DNA of 64,000 bases, from the NCBI GenBank assembly GCA_021801795.1, contig JAJYXR010000038.1:1-64000 (forward strand), in the 5' to 3' direction. The notes under the pieces are model-generated. The model was given only the letters and a program-made list of their open reading frames with translations. It was not told where the DNA came from and searched no databases. The position numbers and the translations under genes are program-made. Below, one piece after another: positions 36,207 to 44,358 of the stretch (within the stretch, counting starts at the first letter, position 1; each line of letters begins with the position of its first letter). The DNA comes from Actinomycetes bacterium (GTDB lineage: Bacteria > Actinomycetota > Acidimicrobiia > Acidimicrobiales > JAJYXR01).

Positions 36207-36238
36207 TTGACTCGTCACCTTGTTGACACTAGGGTCAA
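36207..36238 (+). promoter_or_regulatory. Promoter with overlapping palindrome for the lipase gene
   Basis: TTGACT (36207-36212) and TAGGGT (36230-36235) with a 17-bp spacer. TTGACACTAGGGTCAA (36223-36238) is palindromic at 14 of 16 positions and covers the -10, so a repressor site is plausible. The start codon lies ~100 bp downstream. Confidence 0.5.
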
Positions 36239-36344
36239 TAAGTACGGCAGAACATCGCTTGATGGCGTGTGGTCTGACGAGGTAGGAGACCGGGGAACAG
36301 GTCCGCGGGCCTGGGTTCTCGCCGAGGCGGTAAATGGGGGATTG

Positions 36345-37340
36345 ATGAGACCTAGGCGTTGGTTGGCAGCAGTGTTCGTCGTGGCTCTGCCATTGGTGGC
36401 AGGGGCATGCTCATCTATCGGCACCGCCACGCCATTCCCAAGCTCGCCGGCTTCGGGTTCGACAGCGACAGGCTCTGGGTCTACGACTCCGCTCCCGGTA
36501 GGGACGATAGCTACCGGCATAGAGGAGGAGCTGGTGGCTCCCCAGTCGATGCCGCCCGGCATGAACAACTGGTCCTGTAAGCCCTCGGCGGCCCATCCCT
36601 ACCCGGTCATCCTCGTCCACGGAACCTTCGCGAACGAGGCCTTCAGCTGGCAGGCGCTGTCGCCCATGCTCGCCAATGCCGGCTACTGCGTCTTCGGACT
36701 GAACTACGGGGCAGACGCAGAGACACTTGGTCACTTCTACGGGCTTGCCCCGATCCCCCAGTCGGCAGCGCAGCTAGGCGCGTTCGTTACGAAGGTACTG
36801 GCCGCGACTGGTGCCTCGCAGGTCGACATGGTGGGACACTCCCAGGGTGGGATGATGCCCCGGTACTACATCGACTTCCTGGGTGGGGCGAGCAAGGTCC
36901 ACATGCTCGTCGGCCTTGCCCCCTCTAACCACGGGACCAACGCCGACGGGATCACGAACTTGATAGCGGCTCTCATGAAGCTCGGCTTCCCGTCGCTCAG
37001 CCAGCTCGGTTGCACGGCCTGCCAGGAGCAGGTACTGGGTTCGAGCTTCCTCCAGCAGCTGAACGCTGGTGGCGACACGGTGCCTGGCCCGAAGTACGTG
37101 GTCATAGAGTCCAAGTACGACGAGGTCGTCACCCCTTACACCGGGGCATTCCTCTCAGGCCCTGCAGACCAGGTCCAGAACATCCTTCTGCAGAACCAGT
37201 GCTCGACTGACTACACCGAGCACATAGGGATCATCTATGACCCGGTGGCCCTCCAGGACGTGATGAACGCGCTCGGCCCCGATAATCCGAACTTCGCGCC
37301 ACACTGCTCGGTCGTCCTGCCTGTGATCAGCGGCCTCTAG
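36345..37340 (+). CDS. Secreted lipase / alpha-beta hydrolase (lipoprotein)
   Basis: 331 aa from ATG 36345 (GGGGGA upstream). Signal peptide with lipobox VAGACSS. Alpha/beta hydrolase: HPYPVILVHGTFANEAFSWQ (oxyanion HG), VDMVGHSQGGMMPRYYIDFL (nucleophile Ser), ESKYDEVVTPYTG (Asp) and TDYTEHIGIIYDP (His). Resembles class-2 or actinobacterial triacylglycerol lipases. Converges with rlmB, stops overlapping by 2 bp. Confidence 0.87.
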   Translation: MRPRRWLAAVFVVALPLVAGACSSIGTATPFPSSPASGSTATGSGSTTPLPVGTIATGIEEELVAPQSMPPGMNNWSCKPSAAHPYPVILVHGTFANEAFSWQALSPMLANAGYCVFGLNYGADAETLGHFYGLAPIPQSAAQLGAFVTKVLAATGASQVDMVGHSQGGMMPRYYIDFLGGASKVHMLVGLAPSNHGTNADGITNLIAALMKLGFPSLSQLGCTACQEQVLGSSFLQQLNAGGDTVPGPKYVVIESKYDEVVTPYTGAFLSGPADQVQNILLQNQCSTDYTEHIGIIYDPVALQDVMNALGPDNPNFAPHCSVVLPVISGL

Positions 37341-38413
37341 TCGCCCGGCTGGCTGCTGGCCTGCCGCAGGCGGGCGACGGTGAAGCAGGCGACAGCTCCC
37401 GCTGCTGCTACGTTCAGCGAACCGATGGCACCGTACATGGGGATGGCTACGGTCTTCGCGCAGCGCTTGGCGGCCAGCGGAGCGATGCCCCGTCCCTCGC
37501 TGCCGAGCACCAGAGCCAGCGGTTCAGTCGCCTCCGCGCCCAGTGCGTCAATGGACACATCTGATCCCGGGTCGAGACCCACAGCGGTCACGCCGAGCCC
37601 AGCCATCCGCTGGAGCGCAGATGGTATGCCAGCTACCAGCGTCATCGGCAGGTGCTCGATCGCCCCCGCCGCTGCCTTTGCGACGGTCGGTGTCACGTGC
37701 ACGGCACGGTGGCGGGGAAGGACGACACCAGTTACTCCCGCGCACAGGGCCGAGCGCATCAGGGCACCGAGGTTGTGCGGGTCGGTGATCCCGTCGAGCA
37801 CCAGCAGCAACGGTGTCGCCTTACCGGTGGGTTCACAGAGCTCCTCCAGCGATGCCTCTTCGAGCGGTGCAGCGCGTGCGATGACCCCCTGGTGGGCATC
37901 CGTACGGGCAGCGGCGTCTACCTGACGACGTGATGCAGGGACCAGCTTGATCTTTCGACGGATAGCCAGGCGCTCGATCTGGTCTAGCTGGTCAGATGGC
38001 TCCAGGTCATCGCAGATCCACACCTCCGTCACCCGACGCGCACCCGCGGCCAGCAACTCGCGTACTGCCTGGCGACCCTCTACCTGCTCGCCCCCGAGGC
38101 CGCGAGCTGCACCTCGCGTATCGCGAGCGGCTCCAGCCCGACCAGCTCCGCGGCGTGCATCGCCCCCGAGGCCGCGGGCTGCACCTCGCGTATCGCGCGC
38201 GGCTCCAGCCCGACCAGCTCCGCGGCGTGCATCGCCCCCGAGGCCGCGGGCTGCACCTCGCGTATCGCGCGCGGCTCCAGCCCGACCAGCTCCGCGGCGT
38301 GCATTAGGGGGCATCGAACCGGGCGTATCGCGAGAGTTATGCCTGGAGGGGGCAGAGGATCCACCGCGGTTAGAACCAGCACTGGATGGTCGTCGAGCGC
38401 GAGGCGGGCTCAT
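37337..38413 (-). CDS. rlmB: SpoU-family rRNA 2'-O-methyltransferase
   Basis: 358 aa from ATG 38413, overlapping the ispF stop (ATGA). Residues ~40-110 are three 24-residue Arg/Gly/Ala repeats. The substrate-binding domain starts at VEGRQAVRELLAAGARRV. The SPOUT motifs are LLVLDGITDPHNLGALMRSA, LVLGSEGRGIAPL and IPMYGAIGSLNVAAAGAV (trefoil knot). Probably methylates G2251 of 23S rRNA, by homology with RlmB. The order ispD-ispF-rlmB is usual in actinobacteria, though cysS is missing between. Confidence 0.91.
   Translation of the reverse strand: MSPPRARRPSSAGSNRGGSSAPSRHNSRDTPGSMPPNARRGAGRAGAARDTRGAARGLGGDARRGAGRAGAARDTRGAARGLGGDARRGAGRAGAARDTRGAARGLGGEQVEGRQAVRELLAAGARRVTEVWICDDLEPSDQLDQIERLAIRRKIKLVPASRRQVDAAARTDAHQGVIARAAPLEEASLEELCEPTGKATPLLLVLDGITDPHNLGALMRSALCAGVTGVVLPRHRAVHVTPTVAKAAAGAIEHLPMTLVAGIPSALQRMAGLGVTAVGLDPGSDVSIDALGAEATEPLALVLGSEGRGIAPLAAKRCAKTVAIPMYGAIGSLNVAAAGAVACFTVARLRQASSQPGD
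38089..38304. repeat. 72-bp tandem repeat, 3 copies, in the rlmB N-terminus
   Basis: Units at 38089-38160, 38161-38232 and 38233-38304, nearly identical. Each codes 24 residues rich in Arg, Gly and Ala (ARRGAGRAGAARDTRG core). Confidence 0.97.
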
Positions 38414-38916
38414 GGTTCTGGCAGCAGTGTTCCGGTAAGGGTGCGAGCCAGCATCACGGCCATGCATGCGATGCCTTCGCCATTACCCATGAGGCCAAGC
38501 CCCTCGGTGGTGGTGGCCTTCACGCTCACAGGGGCTCCCAGAGCGGCGGAAAGGTTCGCGACCATCTGCTCTTTGAAAGGGGCAAGACGGGGCTGATCAG
38601 CTATCACGGTGCAGTCGGCGTTCACGGCGACTACCCCTGAATCTGCAGCCAGTATCACTGAGCGTCGGAGCAGGTCGATGGAGTCTGCACCTTCCAAGGC
38701 GGGGTCTGTCTCGGGGAAGTGATCTCCGATGTCGCCAAGTCCTCCCGCGCCGAGGAGGGAGTCTGCCAGTGCATGCGCGACGACGTCTGCGTCGCTGTGA
38801 CCAGCGAGGCCCCGCGCCCCCTCGATGGATACTCCGCCGAGCACGAGAAGCCGTGAGGGGTCGTCCGAGAAACGGTGGAAGTCGAAACCCTGACCGATCC
38901 GAAACGCCGTCCCCAT
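38410..38916 (-). CDS. ispF: 2-C-methylerythritol 2,4-cyclodiphosphate synthase
   Basis: 168 aa, MEP-pathway trimer. GQGFDFHRFSDD has the metal-binding Asp-x-His, GLAGHSDADVVAHALADSLL the second metal His, and VKATTTEGLGLMGNGEGIAC the C-terminal motif. ATG 38916 lies 8 bp after ispD. Confidence 0.96.
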   Translation of the reverse strand: MGTAFRIGQGFDFHRFSDDPSRLLVLGGVSIEGARGLAGHSDADVVAHALADSLLGAGGLGDIGDHFPETDPALEGADSIDLLRRSVILAADSGVVAVNADCTVIADQPRLAPFKEQMVANLSAALGAPVSVKATTTEGLGLMGNGEGIACMAVMLARTLTGTLLPEP

Positions 38917-38924
38917 GGAGCCTC

Positions 38925-39605
38925 TCAGGGCTCGACCGCCACGAAGAGCTCTGCGAGCTGTAGGTCGGCACGCGTGGTGAGCTTAAGGTTCCTCGGGCTT
39001 CCGGGGACCACCACGACTTGCTCTCCGGCGGCCTCTACCAGTGCGGCGTCGTCGGTGGCGTTCTCAGAGCCTTCGTGGGCTCGGCGCAGCGCTGTCGCTC
39101 GGAAGGCCTGGGGTGTCTGCACCGCGACGAGGCCGTCGCGTTCGATGGTCCGCACCACGCGTCCGGCGTCGACCTGCTTCAGGGTGTCGGTCACCGGCAG
39201 TCCGGGGACTGCGCCGGCTGCCCCAGAGTCGACTGCGTCAATCACCGACCTGAACAGGGCGGCGTCGGCGAGCGGACGGGCGGCATCGTGGACGACGATG
39301 ACGTCTGCATCGCCTGGAACCTCGGCCAGGCCGGCTCTCACCGATCCCGCACGGGTGGGGGCACCGGCAGTCACCACGTCTGCTGCCGGCCATGGGCCAG
39401 CAGCCTCCTCCGGTGAACTATCCGGTGCCGGGGCCTCCTCGGGAAGCACCACGAGCACCACGCCGTCGGCGACCTCACGACACACCTGGAGGGACCAGTC
39501 GATTATCCGTTGGCCGGCCAGCACGGCGTGTTGCTTGGGGGAGCCGAATCGTTCGCCACGACCTGCCGCCAGGACGATCGCCCATACGATGGGTGGCCTG
39601 CTCAG
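38925..39605 (-). CDS. ispD: 2-C-methylerythritol 4-phosphate cytidylyltransferase, probable CTG start
   Basis: 226 aa if started at CTG 39605. The essential CTP loop (AIVLAAGRGERFGSPKQ) lies upstream of the first GTG in frame (39524), so that GTG cannot be the start. No ATG, GTG or TTG occurs in frame between it and the carD stop. CTG at 39605 overlaps the carD TGA (CTGA), seven bases after GAGG. Later motifs: VVHDAARPLADAALF, VTDTLKQVD, VQTPQAFRATALRRAH, TDDAALVEAAGE. Gives a full-length IspD. Confidence 0.88.
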   Translation of the reverse strand: MSRPPIVWAIVLAAGRGERFGSPKQHAVLAGQRIIDWSLQVCREVADGVVLVVLPEEAPAPDSSPEEAAGPWPAADVVTAGAPTRAGSVRAGLAEVPGDADVIVVHDAARPLADAALFRSVIDAVDSGAAGAVPGLPVTDTLKQVDAGRVVRTIERDGLVAVQTPQAFRATALRRAHEGSENATDDAALVEAAGEQVVVVPGSPRNLKLTTRADLQLAELFVAVEP

Positions 39606-40078
39606 GGGAGGGCCTCGTCGAGACGCTGCTCTGCCTGCTCCTCGTTCACGTCCAGGGCGAAGGTCAGCTCCGAGACGAGGATCTGCCGGGCCCGGCTGAG
39701 CATCCTCTTCTCCCCGGCTGAGAGCCCCTTGTCCTTGTCGCGTATGGAGAGGTTCCGGACGACTTCTGCCACCTGGTAGATGTCTCCGGAGCGCAGCTTC
39801 TCGGAGTGGTTCTTGTACCGGCGCGACCAGTTGGTCGGCATGCGCGCCTCCTTCTTGCGAAGGACAGCGAACACCTCCTCGACCTCCTCGTCGTTTATGA
39901 CCTCACGCAGGCCCACCTCGTCGGTGTTGTCCGATGGGACCATGAGCGTAAGGTCGCCGTAGGCAAGCCGGAGGACCAGGTACTCCCGCTTCTGGCCGAA
40001 AGCCTCCTTTACCTCTCGACGCTCCACTATGGCTGCGCCGTGGTGCGGGTACACCACCTTGTCACCGATGTCGAACAC
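39602..40078 (-). CDS. carD: CarD-family transcription regulator
   Basis: 158 aa RNA-polymerase-binding factor that stabilises open complexes at rRNA and housekeeping promoters. Tudor-like domain MFDIGDKVVYPHHGAAIVER, then YLVLRLAYGDLTLMVPSDN; helical DNA-binding half with NWSRRYKNHSEKLRSGDIYQ and KGLSAGEKRMLSRARQIL. GTG start with AGGAG upstream. Confidence 0.95.
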   Translation of the reverse strand: MFDIGDKVVYPHHGAAIVERREVKEAFGQKREYLVLRLAYGDLTLMVPSDNTDEVGLREVINDEEVEEVFAVLRKKEARMPTNWSRRYKNHSEKLRSGDIYQVAEVVRNLSIRDKDKGLSAGEKRMLSRARQILVSELTFALDVNEEQAEQRLDEALP

Positions 40079-40229
40079 TGCCTCTCCTATGACGATGACG
40101 CGTGAGCATCATTACTGGTGTGGTCAAGCGGGGTGGGGACTACAGGATATCCGAGCTACTGCTGCCATGGGACCGTCCGGCGAGATTCCATGATCCGCCA
40201 AGGATACCAAGCTTCGTGCACGGAGCCGC

Positions 40230-40325
40230 ACAGCTCCTCGGCTGGACAGACCGAAGGGCCCTCGCCGACCTGGATATCCCCGGATCGACCCCGAGGCGGG
40301 ACAGCTCCTCGGCTGGACAGACCGA
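40230..40325. repeat. 25-bp direct repeat between carD and disA
   Basis: ACAGCTCCTCGGCTGGACAG plus ACCGA occurs at 40230-40254 and 40301-40325. The 262-bp gap otherwise shows no clear promoter or structure. Confidence 0.85.
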
Positions 40326-40340
40326 TGACCCAGCTTCGGT

Positions 40341-41453
40341 TCAGGAGTAGCGATCGAGGATGCTCGCCTCGACGAGACGCGACAGCCCCTCCTTCACCGA
40401 GCGCGCCCTGGTCTCGCCGACGCCGCCCACCTGCTCCAGATCCGCGACCGATGCGCGCATGATCCCCTGCAGGCCTGCGAAGTGGGCAACGATGTGGTCT
40501 ATTACCGGCTCGGGGAAGCGGGGAAGGCGATGCAGGAGCCGGTAGCCGCGGGGTTCTACGACTGCATCGGGCTCCAGCTGAGCCGGAGGTATCCCGAGGG
40601 CAGCGCCCATCTTCCTTATGTCGAGCAGTTCCTCGGTCGACAGCGCTGCTAGCCGGTCGAGAGCCGCGTGAACCCCTTCAGCGGAGGAACTCCCTGAATG
40701 ATTGGTCGAGCCCCGGCGGTCTTCGCCTCCCTGCAGGTAGTCGCGGACTATGAGGTCACGCACCTCCTCCACGCCTCCCGTCATCTCCTCCAGCTGGAGA
40801 CGCAGGAGCCGCCCGTCGTCGCCCATCTCCATCAGTGAGCTGTCGATCTCGGCGGCTATCCGCACCACGATCTCTGCGGGCTGGAGAGCAGCAGCTACGT
40901 CACGAACCGACACGGCGTCCTCCACCTCGAGGGACGACAGAGCGGTTACAGCCAGGTCGAAGCGCTGGCGAAACCTCTGGAGGGTCTGCAGGGCATGACC
41001 TACCCGGTCGTTCAACCGACCCGCCGGCTGTAGTACGTGCTTATGGTCGTTTCGGTAGATGGTGATGACCCCCATGGCTGCAGATACAGAGATGACCGGA
41101 ACGTCCACTGACCGGGCAACACGCTCCGCTGTTCTGTGCCGGGTACCGGTCTCCGAGGTAGGTATCCCTGCGTTTGGCATGAGGTGGACGTTCGCTCTGG
41201 CGATCCGCTGAGCACCGGAGGAGAGGATGATCGCGCCGTCCATCTTCGACAGCTCCGAGAGCCGCTGGGGTGTGAACTGAGCATCCAGGAGGAAGCCTCC
41301 GCTGCAGAGAGCGAGCACCTCGGGACCGTCTCCCAGGACTATGAGTGCCCCTCGCTTTGCCTGGACAATCCGCTCCAGTGCATCCCGCAGGGGCTTGCCA
41401 GGAACTACCAGGGCAAGAGCCTCACCAATCGCCGCGCTGGGTCCGGCAGCCAC
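40341..41453 (-). CDS. disA: DNA integrity scanning diadenylate cyclase DisA
   Basis: 370 aa, makes c-di-AMP from ATP. DAC domain with KMDGAIILS (Asp-Gly-Ala) and TGTRHRTAERVA (Arg-His-Arg), a helical spine, and C-terminal helix-hairpin-helix motifs (LQGIMRASVADLEQVGGVGE). GTG start 34 bp after radA; the radA-disA pair is standard in actinobacteria. Confidence 0.95.
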   Translation of the reverse strand: MAAGPSAAIGEALALVVPGKPLRDALERIVQAKRGALIVLGDGPEVLALCSGGFLLDAQFTPQRLSELSKMDGAIILSSGAQRIARANVHLMPNAGIPTSETGTRHRTAERVARSVDVPVISVSAAMGVITIYRNDHKHVLQPAGRLNDRVGHALQTLQRFRQRFDLAVTALSSLEVEDAVSVRDVAAALQPAEIVVRIAAEIDSSLMEMGDDGRLLRLQLEEMTGGVEEVRDLIVRDYLQGGEDRRGSTNHSGSSSAEGVHAALDRLAALSTEELLDIRKMGAALGIPPAQLEPDAVVEPRGYRLLHRLPRFPEPVIDHIVAHFAGLQGIMRASVADLEQVGGVGETRARSVKEGLSRLVEASILDRYS

Positions 41454-41487
41454 GGGTCGATCCTATCCGGGCTGACGAACGGTCTGT

Positions 41488-42963
41488 TCAGCCGCACGCG
41501 AGAGCAGTGGCTACTGCGTGTGAAAGTGTGCCCACGCGCAGCAGCCTGAGCCCAGCGGGACCGGTGTCGACTCCGGCTGGGACGATCGCCTGTCTGAAAC
41601 CCAGCCGGCGCGATTCGTTCAGCCTTCCGAGACCGTGAGGCACGTTCCTGATCTCGCCGGCGAGCCCTACTTCTCCGAAGGCGACCGTGTCCGCGGCAAT
41701 CGGCTTCCCCGAGAGAGCCGAAGCGAGTGCCAGAGCGACAGGGAGGTCTGCCCCCGGCTCACTGATCCGGATCCCACCGACAGCCGATGCGAACACGTCG
41801 CGCTGCCCTGCTGTTATGCCTGCCCGGGTCTCCAGCACCGCCAGGAGCATGCCGAGCCGTCCTCCGTCGACACCCTGAGCCAAGCGCCGTGGCTGGGGGC
41901 CGCTGGCAGAGGCTACGAGGACCTGGATCTCTGCGAGCAGGGGTCTCTGGCCCTCATAGCCTGGGAACAGGGAACTCCCAGGTATACCGTCCTGGCGGTC
42001 GCCAAGCAGGTGTAGGTAAGGGTCGGCGACGTCTCGCAGGCCCTCGGGTCCCATCTCGAACATCCCCACCTCGCCTGTCGGTCCGAAACGGTGCTTCGTG
42101 GAGCGCACCAGCCTGAGGGCATGGTGCCGGTCTCCCTCTACCGAGAGCACGGTGTCGACTAGGTGCTCGAGCACCCTCGGGCCTGCCAGGGAGCCCTCCT
42201 TGGTCACATGCCCTACGAGCACGAAAGCCGACCCGGAGGCCTTCGCGAGGCGCACCAGCAGGTCCGAACAGGTCCTCACCTGCGCCAGGGTTCCTGGGTG
42301 CCCGCCGGTAGCCGGGTCCTGTACCGCCTGGATGGAGTCGACCACCACGAGGCTGGGGCTGAGTGTCGCCACTGCCCGATCAAGGCCTACCAGACTGCTT
42401 CCTGCGATGATCTGGAGGCGGTCGGGTAGCGGTCCTAGGCGTTCGGCCCGGAGCCTTACCTGTTGGGCCGATTCCTCGGCAGAGACCACCAAACAGGTAT
42501 GGTCGGCCTCTGACATGCGACGCATCACCTGGAGCAGGAGGGTGGACTTTCCCACGCCAGGCTCCCCGCCCACCAGGGTCACCGACCCGGGGACCAACCC
42601 GCCTGCCAGCACGCGGTCGAGCTCGGAGCTTCCGGTGGAGATCGGCCGTGCCTCGTCGGGGCTCACATCGGCAAGCCTCCTTGGCTCCGAACCGCCTGCC
42701 GTCGCCCAGCCGGCCCACGGCGGCCACGAACCTTCCTCCATGCCGGACGACCAGCCGGGGCCGATCCCGGCTGGCGATCCTGGCTCGGCTGCTCCTTCAT
42801 GGAACCCCATGGGCCACCCCATGTGAATATCTGTCCCCTGTCCCGCAGCCGGGGGCGCCTCCCTGACGGTGTTCCACTGGTCGCAACCTGGGCAGCGCCC
42901 AGCCCAGCGAAGAAGGGTCGTTCCACAGGACTCGCAGCGGTAGCTAGCTCTCATACGGGCCAT
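41488..42963 (-). CDS. radA: DNA repair protein RadA
   Basis: 491 aa. N-terminal zinc finger YRCESCGTTLLRWAGRCPGC, an unusually long ~55-residue Gly/Trp/Pro linker, RecA-like ATPase (GGEPGVGKSTLLLQVMRR, LVVVDSIQAVQDP), the RadA signature as KHRFGPTGEVGMFEM (usual form KNRFG, here His), and the Lon-like C-terminal domain. TATGGT seven bases before the ATG suggests a leaderless transcript. Confidence 0.94.
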   Translation of the reverse strand: MARMRASYRCESCGTTLLRWAGRCPGCDQWNTVREAPPAAGQGTDIHMGWPMGFHEGAAEPGSPAGIGPGWSSGMEEGSWPPWAGWATAGGSEPRRLADVSPDEARPISTGSSELDRVLAGGLVPGSVTLVGGEPGVGKSTLLLQVMRRMSEADHTCLVVSAEESAQQVRLRAERLGPLPDRLQIIAGSSLVGLDRAVATLSPSLVVVDSIQAVQDPATGGHPGTLAQVRTCSDLLVRLAKASGSAFVLVGHVTKEGSLAGPRVLEHLVDTVLSVEGDRHHALRLVRSTKHRFGPTGEVGMFEMGPEGLRDVADPYLHLLGDRQDGIPGSSLFPGYEGQRPLLAEIQVLVASASGPQPRRLAQGVDGGRLGMLLAVLETRAGITAGQRDVFASAVGGIRISEPGADLPVALALASALSGKPIAADTVAFGEVGLAGEIRNVPHGLGRLNESRRLGFRQAIVPAGVDTGPAGLRLLRVGTLSHAVATALACG

Positions 42964-43037
42964 GGGCGAACCATAGGACGGGGGTGTATCAGCGCGATGC
43001 GCGACTTGCCTCCACCGGGTCGTTAGCCTGGCTGGGC

Positions 43038-43259
43038 ATGGAGCTCATGGCACGGGAAGCGGCGCTGGCCCTGGGGTCTGGTCTGGGTATTCGTGCCTGC
43101 ATCCTTGGCGCGGCAGGGCTGTCCTTCGAGCTGGTCTTCGGCTTTTTCCTGCTCCTGATGGCTGTTCTCGTGGTAATCATCGTGCGCTGGGCCCTCACCC
43201 GCACGAAGGGGGCCGGTCGCGCTGCGAGCGAGGGGACGAGAGACGATGGTGCAGGCTGA
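43038..43259 (+). CDS. Small single-helix membrane protein
   Basis: 73 aa from ATG 43038, with TAGCCT ~8 bases upstream. One strong TM segment (LVFGFFLLLMAVLVVIIVRW) then a basic, polar tail. Overlaps the patatin start by 14 bases. No family recognised; the gene is plausible but unproven. Confidence 0.5.
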   Translation: MELMAREAALALGSGLGIRACILGAAGLSFELVFGFFLLLMAVLVVIIVRWALTRTKGAGRAASEGTRDDGAG

Positions 43260-44241
43260 ACCCGGGCTCCCCGGTGGCATCTTTCGAGGCTCGCCGACTC
43301 CTCGTCGTTTTCACCTCCCGGTAGGTCCCTCGCGCGCATCGTTTGCTCCGGCCAGGCGCCTACGGCGTCCGAGGACGGCCTTCGTGTTGGCTGGAGGGGG
43401 TTCGAGGGGTGCCGCTCAGGTAGGCATGCTCGCCGCCCTCGTCGAGAGAGGCATAAGGGCAGACGCGGTTTACGGGGCTTCTGCCGGGGCGATGAACGGA
43501 GCAGCCTATGCAGGGCGTCCAGATGCGGCTGGGGTAGAGCATCTGGACGCGATCTGGAGGGGAATCAGCAGCGATGACGTCTTTCCCCGGGGTCGCCTCG
43601 CCACACCCTGGCGGTTCTTCCAGCAGCGCGAGGCAGTGCACCCTAACGATGGTCTTCGCAGGATCGTGGAAAGCGGACTGGCATTCGAGAGGCTGGAGGA
43701 CGCCGCTGTCCACCTAGAGGTGGTCGCCACCTCGCTAGAGGACGGCAGGGTTCAGTGGTTCGACAGTGGTGAGGCAGTCCCGAGGATCCTGGCCTCGGCA
43801 GCTCTCCCCGCCCTGCTCCCCCCGGTGACGATCGACGGGGAGAGGTTCATAGACGGCGGTGTAGTCGACAACGTACCGCTCCGGCGCGCTATCGACCAGG
43901 GAGCCCAGAGGGTCTTCGTCCTGCTCTGCGGCCCCCTTCGTTTCAGACCCCCACCATATGCCCGGCCCGTGGAGGCCATCATGACGGCGTTCTTCATAGC
44001 GATTCACGCTGGATTTGCCCGCGAACTCACCCAGCTGCCACCTGGGGTGGAGGTTATAGTCATATCGGTTGACGGGCACCCTGGGTCTGGATACGACGAC
44101 TTCTCGGGGACCGGGTCGCTCATCTCCACCGGGCGCACCAACGCGCTGGCGGTGCTGGACGCGTGGGAAGCTTCCAAGGCTCCCAAGGCTCCCAAGGCTG
44201 GTACCGCTGGGCGCACCAGCTCGCTGGCCCTAGGCGGCTAG
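43246..44241 (+). CDS. Patatin-like phospholipase
   Basis: 331 aa. Ser-Asp dyad lipase: FVLAGGGSRGAAQVGMLAAL (oxyanion Gly-rich loop), VYGASAGAMNGAAYAG (nucleophile in GASAG), and RFIDGGVVDNVPLRRAI (catalytic Asp in DGG). First ~40 residues variable. The C-terminus contains short APK repeats. Related to the bacterial RssA/YlbK family. Confidence 0.9.
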   Translation: MVQAEPGLPGGIFRGSPTPRRFHLPVGPSRASFAPARRLRRPRTAFVLAGGGSRGAAQVGMLAALVERGIRADAVYGASAGAMNGAAYAGRPDAAGVEHLDAIWRGISSDDVFPRGRLATPWRFFQQREAVHPNDGLRRIVESGLAFERLEDAAVHLEVVATSLEDGRVQWFDSGEAVPRILASAALPALLPPVTIDGERFIDGGVVDNVPLRRAIDQGAQRVFVLLCGPLRFRPPPYARPVEAIMTAFFIAIHAGFARELTQLPPGVEVIVISVDGHPGSGYDDFSGTGSLISTGRTNALAVLDAWEASKAPKAPKAGTAGRTSSLALGG

Positions 44242-44339
44242 TCGGGATGGGTCCAGGCAGCTAGCCGGGATGGGTCGGGGTCGGCTAGCCGGGATGGGTC
44301 GGGGTCGGCTAGCCGGGATGGGTCGGGGTCGGCTAGCCG
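44238..44339. repeat. 24-bp tandem repeat, 3 copies plus degenerate ends
   Basis: Units starting CTAGCCGGGATGGGTCGGGG at 44261, 44285 and 44309, with a diverged copy at 44238 that contains the patatin stop codon and a partial copy at 44333. Ends just before argJ. Confidence 0.93.
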
Positions 44340-44358
44340 TGTGTGGCATCCTGAACGG

